DNA of 5,981 nucleotides, taken from positions 1 to 5,981 of the forward strand of contig JARIAA010000052.1 in assembly GCA_029264635.1 (NCBI GenBank). The letters run 5' to 3'. The position numbers and the translations under genes were made by a program. The DNA is from Psychrobacter sp. Its GTDB lineage: Bacteria > Pseudomonadota > Gammaproteobacteria > Pseudomonadales > Moraxellaceae. Shown here one piece after another: positions 1 through 5,768 of the stretch (its first letter is position 1; each line of letters begins with the position of its first letter). A model generated the notes under the pieces. That model did not search any database. It saw nothing but the letters and a program-made list of their open reading frames with translations, and was not told the origin of the DNA.

Positions 1-42
1 AACTCGACAACGACAGATAATTCAGTAGGGAGAACGAGATCC

Positions 43-888
43 ATGTTAGCCAAAAAACCAAAAGGTGCCACTGAAAAACGCAAAACCAGTAGTGTGTCAG
101 GCTTATTATGGATGTTTGTTGGGGCAGTATTGACGCTCATGATCGGGGTGTTTTTATACCTCTCACCCTTGTTTAACTTCAGTCCTGCGGGCAGCGGTGA
201 GGGCACAGATGCTGATAGACAAGTTCAGCAACGAGTCGATACCGATACCGACAATGGTGATTATGAGTTCTATGATATTTTGCCAAATCAAGAGATGGCG
301 ACCATCCCTGATGAAGACTTTGGTGAAGGCAGTAGTAGTAGCCAATCCGGTCAAATCACTGACTTTGAGCCAGATGTAGTCGTCAATCAGCCAGAAAACA
401 CCACGCCAAGTAATGATGATGCGGGTAACTTTGGTATTTCTGAGAGCACCACGATTGAGCCTAGTCGTAGCAACAATACGAATAATGCAGCAAACAGCAG
501 TAATGACGACGATATTGTCATCGTCGAAGAAGATGCGACTTATGATGGCACGCCAGCTGCCAATAATACAGGCGCGAATACAGGCGCGGCTGTAAACAGA
601 GCTAATACAGCGAACGCTAGCAATGCTAGCATTCAGCCAGCGAAGCCTGCGGCGACTTATATTTTGCAAATCAACAGCTTTGGTGATGCCGATGAAGCAG
701 ACCGTCGCCGCGCTCAAGTGTTGATGGCTGGTGTCGATGCTAGAGTGGTGAAAAACACTACCGGTAACGGCCTTCCTATTTATCAGGTGATTTCACGCCC
801 GATGAATAACCGTCAAGCGGTTGCCACTGCTCAGCAGCGCCTGCAAAATAACGGTATTGATTCTATTATCGTTGAGCAGCGCCGTTAA
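43..888 (+). CDS. SPOR-domain membrane protein, FtsN-like architecture
   Basis: Predicted inner-membrane protein of 281 residues that probably binds denuded peptidoglycan at the division septum. Seen: a short basic cytoplasmic N-terminus (residues 1-18, rich in K/R), one transmembrane helix at about 21-43, a long hydrophilic periplasmic linker (about 48-203) rich in Asn, Ser, Thr, Asp and Ala, and a C-terminal SPOR domain (about 205-281) that starts with TYILQINSF and contains the usual duplicated alpha/beta pattern. Within the linker, residues 74-92 (YEFYDILP followed by acidic residues and a Pro) resemble a short juxtamembrane segment I recall from other proteobacterial SPOR proteins. The start is supported by a GGGAG at 28-32, 10 nt before the ATG; however, the frame stays open to the window edge, so an upstream start cannot be fully excluded. 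In Pseudomonas a comparable SPOR gene follows argS; no upstream gene can be identified here. Strong terminator just downstream. SPOR assignment is firm; the FtsN role is inference. Confidence 0.9.
   Translation: MLAKKPKGATEKRKTSSVSGLLWMFVGAVLTLMIGVFLYLSPLFNFSPAGSGEGTDADRQVQQRVDTDTDNGDYEFYDILPNQEMATIPDEDFGEGSSSSQSGQITDFEPDVVVNQPENTTPSNDDAGNFGISESTTIEPSRSNNTNNAANSSNDDDIVIVEEDATYDGTPAANNTGANTGAAVNRANTANASNASIQPAKPAATYILQINSFGDADEADRRRAQVLMAGVDARVVKNTTGNGLPIYQVISRPMNNRQAVATAQQRLQNNGIDSIIVEQRR
565..588 (+). repeat. 12-bp perfect tandem repeat inside the SPOR gene linker
   Basis: The unit AATACAGGCGCG occurs twice head to tail (565-576 and 577-588). It is in frame and encodes NTGA twice (residues 175-182). 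A slippage change of one unit would keep the frame and only alter linker length by four residues. Confidence 0.85.
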
Positions 889-900
889 ACCTAAAGCATT

Positions 901-934
901 GATAAAAAAAGCGTCAGAGGACGCTTTTTTTATC
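901..934 (+). terminator. Rho-independent terminator of the SPOR gene
   Basis: A perfect 15-bp stem pairs 901-915 (GATAAAAAAAGCGTC) with 920-934, with a 4-nt loop AGAG at 916-919. The GC core is GCGTC/GACGC, followed by seven T residues at 925-931 and another run of eight T residues at 937-944. It lies 12 nt after the SPOR stop codon. The A-tract/T-tract symmetry means it could act on both strands, but no minus-strand gene reads into it from the right. Confidence 0.9.
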
Positions 935-980
935 CCTTTTTTTTGATATATTTTTTAGCTCCTTTCGGCAAACTCAATAT

Positions 981-985
981 AAGAG
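981..985 (+). promoter_or_regulatory. Weak ribosome binding site for the EIIC-like gene
   Basis: AAGAG at 981-985 is the only Shine-Dalgarno-like sequence before the two adjacent ATG codons at 990 and 993. Spacing is 4 nt to the first and 7 nt to the second, so the second ATG (993) is the better positioned start. Confidence 0.45.
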
Positions 986-989
986 CATC

Positions 990-2087
990 ATGATGACTGT
1001 GAATTCTTCAGAAACTGCGCCCGTTGGTATGATGAAAGCTTTTTTTCAAAAGTATTTCATCGATGCTTTTACTGGCATGGCGTTGGGATTGTTTGTTACC
1101 CTTATCGCCGGTCTTATCCTCTCGCAAATTGGGGGCTGGTTAGACTTACCAGCACTGGTCGCTGTTGGTAAGCTGGCCTCAGTCCTAATGGGCGCAGGCA
1201 TTGGTGTCGGTATTGCTTACTACCTTAAAGCGCCAACGTTAGTCATGCTCAGCTGCTTGGTGGCAGGCATGCTAGGTGCACATTCTGAGGCATTGATGGC
1301 AGGAAATCTATTCGTTACACAAGAAGCTGGTCCAGCAACCTTCGTAGCGTTACCTGGTAATCCGATAGGTGCGTACTTAGCCTCTGTGTTTGCTTATCGT
1401 GCTGGTACTTGGGTCGCGGGCAAGACAAAGCTTGATATTTTGTTGGTGCCATTACTAGTCTGCGGCGTTGCTTTACTAGTCTGTGCGCTACTTAATCCGC
1501 CCATTGTCGCGGCTGTCGATGCCATTGGCCAAGGTATACAAGCGGCAACCGAATTACAGCCATTATTGATGGGGATTGTGATCGCAGTGGTGGTCGGTCT
1601 TTTATTGACATTGCCAACCTCAAGTGCAGCCATTTGTATCGCTATCGGACTTGGCGGATTGGCAGGCGGCGCGGCAGTCGTCGGCTGCGCGGCGCACATG
1701 ATTTGTTTTGCTGTGGCCAGTTTTAAAGACAACGGCTTCAGTGGCGTCATATCTCAAGGGCTTGGTACCAGTATGCTACAGATTCCTAATGTCCTCAGAA
1801 AACCGCTGGTACTATTGCCAGCTGTCATCGCTAGCGCTATTGTTGGTCCTATCGCTACAGTAGGTTTTGGTCTTGCCTGTACAGCAACTGGCGCTGGTAT
1901 GGGTACGGCAGGGCTGGTAGGGGTGTTTGGCGTCATCGAGGCCTCACAAGGGATTATGAGTACAGCGCAGTTATGGACGGCGATTATTTTATTGATGTTT
2001 GTTTTGCCCGCAGTTATTGCTGGAATAGTCGCTTATATCATGCGTCATCTCGGTTGGTTGGTCGATGATGATATGAAGCTGCCTTAG
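990..2087 (+). CDS. PTS EIIC-like / PfoR-family polytopic membrane protein
   Basis: A very hydrophobic protein of 365 residues (364 if the second ATG is used) with roughly nine to ten membrane segments (about 24-46, 55-78, 83-105, 117-137, 148-170, 190-208, 211-243, 275-297, 303-318, 327-351). The sequence resembles the PTS_EIIC_2 family (Pfam PF13303; PfoS/PfoR-type proteins): visible marks are GMALGLF near residue 29, a GNP loop at 123-125, the ELQPLLMG segment at 188-195, the TLPTSSAA turn at 207-214, and SFKDNG followed by SQGLGTSMLQIPN at 244-267, with GAGMGT at 301-306. The EIIC label comes from distant similarity to sugar permeases; substrate and phosphotransfer dependence are unknown. 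No IIA, IIB, HPr or EI gene is in the window. It is transcribed alone: terminators lie on both sides, at 901-934 and 2126-2165. The longest N-terminal start is used; Met14/Met15 lack an RBS. Family call fairly sure, function unsure. Confidence 0.85.
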   Translation: MMTVNSSETAPVGMMKAFFQKYFIDAFTGMALGLFVTLIAGLILSQIGGWLDLPALVAVGKLASVLMGAGIGVGIAYYLKAPTLVMLSCLVAGMLGAHSEALMAGNLFVTQEAGPATFVALPGNPIGAYLASVFAYRAGTWVAGKTKLDILLVPLLVCGVALLVCALLNPPIVAAVDAIGQGIQAATELQPLLMGIVIAVVVGLLLTLPTSSAAICIAIGLGGLAGGAAVVGCAAHMICFAVASFKDNGFSGVISQGLGTSMLQIPNVLRKPLVLLPAVIASAIVGPIATVGFGLACTATGAGMGTAGLVGVFGVIEASQGIMSTAQLWTAIILLMFVLPAVIAGIVAYIMRHLGWLVDDDMKLP

Positions 2088-2125
2088 ATGAAAAGTATAT
2101 CAATCGAAGTATGCTGACTCTCAAT

Positions 2126-2165
2126 GATAAAAAAGCCCAGTTCAAAATCGCTGGGCTTTTTTATC
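2126..2165. terminator. Bidirectional terminator between convergent genes
   Basis: A perfect 15-bp stem pairs 2126-2140 (GATAAAAAAGCCCAG) with 2151-2165, with a 10-nt loop at 2141-2150. A run of six T residues follows the GC core on each strand, so it can terminate the EIIC-like gene from the left and the SDR gene from the right. The SDR stop codon (2142-2144, minus strand) is inside the loop, so one stem arm is also SDR coding sequence. Confidence 0.92.
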
Positions 2166-3206
2166 ACTATCGAAGGTATTAGCCATATTGGGCTGCTTTA
2201 TGATCGCCCGTTTTTTGCGCTTTAATTGACGTGATAGTTTATAGACGCGGTTTAACACAGTGCTATAGTGTGCTGGGAAAGCTCGCTGTACAGCGTCCAT
2301 CATTTTGGCATCATTACCAATTAAGCAGCGGCGCTGATTGGTTGCGGCAGCTTGTAAAATAATCCATGCTGCGTCTTTGGCATCAAATTTCAAAAATTTA
2401 TTGAAATTGCTAATGGCTGTGGGACCAATGCGCATGCCAAGCTCACTTAAGCTATCATTACCACGCGCACTGTTGGCAATATTGGTTTTGATACCGCCAG
2501 GATGAATACACGTTGCGGACACGCCGCAGCGCTGAATGTCTAGTTCTTGACGCAAGCTTTCTGTAAAGCCGCGTACAGCGAATTTGCTGGCATTATATGC
2601 AGACTGCGACGGCTGAGCGGTTAAACCAAAGAGACTTGAGATATTAATAATATGACCATGCTCTTTGAACGTGCGTGATTTATTATCCTTGTTACCACCA
2701 TCAATTTCGCTTTGTTTGACGCTGTTTTTAATCAATGGCAAAAATGCTTTGGTGCCGTAAACCACGCCCCAAAAGTTGATATCCATGACCCACTCAAGCT
2801 CGCTAATACTACTACCTTCTACGGTAGAATATAGCGCCACGCCTGCATTGTTAAAGATAAAGTTTACTTTGCCGTGAGCGCTCATGACCGCATCTGCCCA
2901 TGCTTCAACCGCTTTATTGTCTGAGACATCAAGTACTGTGGTGGTCACTTTGACAGCGTACCCAACGAGTAGCGCTTTGGTTTGTGCTAGCGGCTCAGCA
3001 TTGATATCAGATAGGGCAAGATGACAGCCCATTTGTGCCAAATGAATGGCAAGCTCGCGTCCCATACCAGAGCCTGCACCAGTTATTGCGGCGACGTGAT
3101 CGTGATAATAAGGCGTTAAGTCATGGTTTTGGGTAGAGCTTGCAGCATTGGACGCTAAAGAAAAGGGGAGGTGCTGACGAAGTGCAGCAGTGATAGTATT
3201 CATCAT
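2142..3206 (-). CDS. Classical short-chain dehydrogenase/reductase (SDR)
   Basis: A 354-residue NAD(P)-dependent oxidoreductase with a single Rossmann domain. Seen: the nucleotide-binding TGAGSGMG at 42-49; Asp67 at the end of beta-2 (SDIN), which in classical SDRs favours NAD(H) over NADP(H); NNAG at 119-122; and the catalytic set Asn144, Ser191, Tyr204, Lys208 (YNASK), followed by HPGG at 235-238. The usual SDR core is about 250 residues, so this one carries a polar N-terminal extension of about 36 residues, a hydrophilic insert at about 163-183 before the Ser strand, and a long C-terminal tail with a basic stretch RQLKRKKR at 326-333. The start is fixed by AAAGGA (3216-3221, minus), 9 nt before the first of two ATG codons; no other Met occurs before the Rossmann motif. 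Substrate cannot be read from sequence. It ends in the loop of the shared terminator. No cognate pathway genes are adjacent. Confidence 0.93.
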   Translation of the reverse strand: MMNTITAALRQHLPFSLASNAASSTQNHDLTPYYHDHVAAITGAGSGMGRELAIHLAQMGCHLALSDINAEPLAQTKALLVGYAVKVTTTVLDVSDNKAVEAWADAVMSAHGKVNFIFNNAGVALYSTVEGSSISELEWVMDINFWGVVYGTKAFLPLIKNSVKQSEIDGGNKDNKSRTFKEHGHIINISSLFGLTAQPSQSAYNASKFAVRGFTESLRQELDIQRCGVSATCIHPGGIKTNIANSARGNDSLSELGMRIGPTAISNFNKFLKFDAKDAAWIILQAAATNQRRCLIGNDAKMMDAVQRAFPAHYSTVLNRVYKLSRQLKRKKRAIIKQPNMANTFDSDKKAQRF

Positions 3207-3536
3207 GATAAACAGTCCTTTGTATCAATGAAAGTAAGTTCCAATAAAATTTTTATCGCTGCGCTAAATATCGCATCGTATGTAGTAGCTAGGTACAAGC
3301 TAGAGTATCTACCTTAGCACGATTTAACTATTATCTACTGAGCATTCATAGACGCCGCTGTCATTTTTCAATCAATCAAGCTGAACCAATAAACAGGCAT
3401 AAAAAAAGCGTCTTAGCATAATCTGCCAGACGCTTTTTTAAATAAAAAGTTAGCTGATGATATAGTCAATACCAGCAGTACTGTACCTATTTTGAAGTGC
3501 GTTAACTATACCTAACTGTCTTAATTGAACCATGAA
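3207..3536. other. Intergenic region between the SDR gene and clpX
   Basis: 330 bases without a supportable gene. The clpX side (3440-3536) is the 3' untranslated tail of clpX leading to its terminator at 3402-3439. The SDR side (3207-3400) must hold the SDR promoter, since that terminator separates it from clpX, but I cannot pick a convincing -35/-10 pair. It contains the SDR ribosome binding site (AAAGGA, 3216-3221, minus strand) and a small inverted repeat TAGCT (3286-3290) / AGCTA (3298-3302) of unknown meaning. Confidence 0.7.
3402..3439 (-). terminator. Rho-independent terminator of clpX
   Basis: A 12-bp perfect stem pairs 3402-3413 (AAAAAAGCGTCT) with 3428-3439, with a 14-nt loop in which GCA (3416-3418) and TGC (3424-3426) can pair further. 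On the minus strand the stem is followed by seven T residues (3407-3401). It sits about 100 nt after the clpX stop codon. Its core GCGTC is the same as in the terminator at 901-934. Confidence 0.85.
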
Positions 3537-4811
3537 TTAAGCAATTTTATGGGTTTTACCTTCATTGATAACCTGCTCATCCACCATTACTGTTTTAGCA
3601 TTCTTCATGGATGGCAGCTCATACATGGTTTCAAGCAAGGCGTTTTCAACGATAGAGCGCAGACCACGAGCACCTGTCTTACGCGCCATGGCTTTTTTGG
3701 CAATCGCATCAAGCGCTTCTTTGGTAAAGCTAATATCAGCGCCTTCCATATCAAATAGATACTTATACTGTTTTACCAGTGCGTTTTTGGGCTCCGTTAG
3801 AATCTGTACCAACGCCTCTTCATCAAGCTCTTGCAGAGCAGCGAGTACGGGTAGACGACCAATCAATTCTGGAATAAGTCCAAATTTGATTAAATCCTCT
3901 GGCTCGACTTGCTGGAGCAAATCTGAGCTACGGCGACTATCATCTTTTGAGCTTACATCCGCATTAAAACCAATACCGCCTTTTTCAGTACGCTGCTGAA
4001 TCACTTTATCAAGACCAGCAAAGGCACCACCAACGATGATTAAGATATTACTGGTATCTACTTGGATAAGCTCTTGCTGTGGATGCTTACGGCCACCATG
4101 TGGCGGAATAGCAGCTACTGTACCTTCGATGAGTTTGAGCAAAGCTTGTTGCACGCCTTCGCCTGACACATCACGCGTAATAGACGGGTTGTCGCCTTTT
4201 TTACTGATTTTGTCAATCTCGTCAATATAGATGATACCTTGCTCAGCTTTGCTCACATCATAATCGGATGCTTGCAAAAGCTTTTGCACGATGTTTTCGA
4301 CATCTTCACCGACATACCCAGCTTCGGTTAACGTCGTGGCATCCGCCATGGCAAAAGGAACATCAAGCAGGCGCGCTAACGTCTGTGCTAACAAGGTTTT
4401 ACCAGACCCCGTAGGTCCAATCAGTAAAATGTTGCTTTTTGCCAGCTCGACCATGGCATCATCAGCACCAATCTTTGCTTTTTTTCTATCGCGAGCTAAA
4501 GTTTGGCTGACCTTCAGACGTTTATAATGGTTATAAACAGCGACCGCCAATGCTTTTTTGGCCGCGTCTTGTCCAATCACGTATTCATCAAGCTTGGCAC
4601 GCAGCTCTTTAGGGGTTGGCAGCTTTTTATTGACCCATGAGGTATCAATCTCGCCATCGACCTCATCATCAATCGCACTATCAGCAATTAGATCCGTACA
4701 TAACTCAATGCATTCGTTACAGATATTGGCATCATCAGCAGCGATGAGCTGCTTGACTTCGCTTTTAGCTTTACCACAAAACGAGCAATGCGGGTTGTTA
4801 TCTTCTGCCAT
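3537..4811 (-). CDS. clpX: ATP-dependent protease ATP-binding subunit ClpX
   Basis: ClpX is the AAA+ hexameric unfoldase that recognises tagged or damaged cytoplasmic proteins and feeds them into ClpP. 424 residues, the same length as E. coli ClpX. Domains seen: N-terminal zinc-binding domain with Cys9, Cys12, Cys31 and Cys34; AAA+ module with Walker A GPTGSGKT (132-139), pore-1 loop GYVG (165-168), Walker B IIYIDEID (193-200), the RKH pore loop (241-243), the IGF ClpP-docking tripeptide (280-282), the arginine-finger region LIGRLP (Arg319), and sensor-2 GARGLR (380-385). Compared with E. coli as I recall it, the stretch before Walker A (about 101-118, basic then acidic) is longer and the C-terminal tail is shorter. 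The start is fixed by AGGAG (4821-4825, minus), 9 nt before the ATG. It lies 201 bp downstream of clpP in the same direction and ends in its own terminator. All key residues are intact. Confidence 0.99.
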   Translation of the reverse strand: MAEDNNPHCSFCGKAKSEVKQLIAADDANICNECIELCTDLIADSAIDDEVDGEIDTSWVNKKLPTPKELRAKLDEYVIGQDAAKKALAVAVYNHYKRLKVSQTLARDRKKAKIGADDAMVELAKSNILLIGPTGSGKTLLAQTLARLLDVPFAMADATTLTEAGYVGEDVENIVQKLLQASDYDVSKAEQGIIYIDEIDKISKKGDNPSITRDVSGEGVQQALLKLIEGTVAAIPPHGGRKHPQQELIQVDTSNILIIVGGAFAGLDKVIQQRTEKGGIGFNADVSSKDDSRRSSDLLQQVEPEDLIKFGLIPELIGRLPVLAALQELDEEALVQILTEPKNALVKQYKYLFDMEGADISFTKEALDAIAKKAMARKTGARGLRSIVENALLETMYELPSMKNAKTVMVDEQVINEGKTHKIA

Positions 4812-5012
4812 ATAAAGGCACTCCTAAAATTTAAAACTTTTATAGTCCACCATAGCGCAGCAGTTTCATCAGCTAGGCAAGTTATCCCGGCTTTGATAGA
4901 TCAGGTATAGCTTGCGCTTCGCTTATGTTTGCATCATTGTGAATGGACTATAGAGGGTCTTGTGATTGCAATGATTAAGACATACAACGCCAGTTGATTT
5001 TTTATAAATCAA
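4812..5012 (-). promoter_or_regulatory. clpP-clpX spacer with possible clpX promoter
   Basis: The 201-bp gap between the clpP stop and the clpX start is long for a tight operon and may hold a clpX promoter. A TATAGT hexamer on the minus strand (4952-4947) matches the sigma-70 -10 consensus at five of six positions, but no good -35 lies at the right distance. A weak 7-bp AT-rich hairpin (4994-5000 with 5006-5012) directly follows the clpP stop, without a T-tract on the minus strand, so it is not a convincing terminator. Read-through from clpP is therefore likely. The clpX ribosome binding site AGGAG is at 4821-4825. Confidence 0.4.
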
Positions 5013-5696
5013 TTACAAAGAAGCGGGACGGCGCTCTAATACTTCATCGATCAAACCGTACTCTTTGGCTTCTTTAGCATCTAACCAAAAGTCACGCTCC
5101 ACATCTTTTTCGATCTTTTCGACGGGTTGACCTGTACGCTCAGCCAAGATCTCATTTAAGCGGGCACGAGTTTTGAGAATCTCACGCGCATTAATCTCGA
5201 TATCAGACGCTTGACCTTGCGCGCCGCCTGAAGGCTGGTGAATCATCACTCGAGCATTGGCTAGGGCATAACGTTTGCCTTTTTCACCTGCTGCAAGCAA
5301 GAATGAACCCATGCTATAAGCACCGCCCATGCAGATAGTCGATACTTCAGGCTTGATAAAGTTCATAGTATCAAAAACAGCCAAACCAGCACTCACAGAA
5401 CCGCCTGGTGAATTGATATATAAATGGATATCTTTATCAGGGTTTTCCGCTTCTAAGAATAAAAGCTGCGCGACGATAAGATTGGCCATGTGATCTTCCA
5501 CTTGGCCTGTCAAAAAGATCACACGATCACGTAATAGACGTGAGAAAATATCAAACGAGCGCTCGCCACGCGACGACTGCTCAACGACCATGGGTACTAA
5601 AGCGATTCGGGTGGTCTGCACGCTTTGTACATCATTGTGTGCACTCATGAGCATATCGAAATGAGGGTTAGCAGTGATGCGATCATAATCTGTCAT
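5013..5696 (-). CDS. clpP: ATP-dependent Clp protease proteolytic subunit ClpP
   Basis: ClpP is the serine peptidase (MEROPS family S14) that forms a two-ring, 14-subunit chamber and degrades proteins delivered by ClpX or ClpA. With the start chosen here it has 227 residues. Catalytic triad Ser128, His153, Asp202; the spacings of 25 and 49 residues equal those of E. coli ClpP (Ser97, His122, Asp171 of the mature form). Other marks: RGERSFDI after the N-terminal loop, INSPGG (94-99), and MIHQPSGG around His153. The start is set by AGGA (5703-5706, minus), 6 nt before this ATG; an in-frame ATG 17 codons upstream (5747) has no ribosome binding site and would add a hydrophobic stretch. By alignment the mature N-terminus would be Ala32 (ALVPM), making the propeptide 31 residues against 14 in E. 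coli. The active-site flank is GGAYSMG where E. coli has GQAASMG. Encoded upstream of clpX, same strand. Confidence 0.97.
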   Translation of the reverse strand: MTDYDRITANPHFDMLMSAHNDVQSVQTTRIALVPMVVEQSSRGERSFDIFSRLLRDRVIFLTGQVEDHMANLIVAQLLFLEAENPDKDIHLYINSPGGSVSAGLAVFDTMNFIKPEVSTICMGGAYSMGSFLLAAGEKGKRYALANARVMIHQPSGGAQGQASDIEINAREILKTRARLNEILAERTGQPVEKIEKDVERDFWLDAKEAKEYGLIDEVLERRPASL

Positions 5697-5702
5697 AAAA
5701 TA

Positions 5703-5706
5703 TCCT
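5703..5706 (-). promoter_or_regulatory. Ribosome binding site deciding the clpP start
   Basis: AGGA on the minus strand, 6 nt before the ATG at 5696-5694 (protein start MTDYDR). The alternative upstream ATG at 5747-5745 has no purine-rich sequence at a suitable distance, which favours the shorter, 227-residue ClpP. Confidence 0.75.
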
Positions 5707-5743
5707 ATAGATAAATAAATGCATAAAATAAAATAAAGGTTTT

Positions 5744-5768
5744 GCATTGATGCGACATTGGCATTGAT
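5744..5768. repeat. 8-bp direct repeat upstream of clpP
   Basis: GCATTGAT occurs at 5744-5751 and again at 5761-5768, 17 bp apart start to start. It lies about 50-70 bp upstream of the chosen clpP ATG, a position where a regulator could act, but short repeats of this size also arise by chance in AT-rich DNA. Confidence 0.4.

Noticed and set aside
163..717. Minus-strand open frame of 184 codons opposite the SPOR gene
   Set aside because: It is antisense to a clear SPOR-domain protein, has no recognisable domain, and its openness follows from the composition of the low-complexity linker.
3286..3302. TAGCT/AGCTA inverted repeat upstream of the SDR gene as an operator
   Set aside because: Only 5 bp per arm in AT-rich DNA; not enough to call a binding site.
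3565..4815. Several plus-strand open frames (60-144 codons) opposite clpX
   Set aside because: They are antisense shadows of a fully conserved clpX and show no domain features or start signals.
4994..5012. Hairpin after clpP as an intrinsic terminator
   Set aside because: Seven AT-rich base pairs with no T-tract following on the minus strand; too weak to terminate.
5697..5747. Longer ClpP with 17 additional N-terminal residues starting at 5747
   Set aside because: No ribosome binding site before that ATG, a hydrophobic N-terminus unlike any ClpP, and a good AGGA site before the ATG at 5696.
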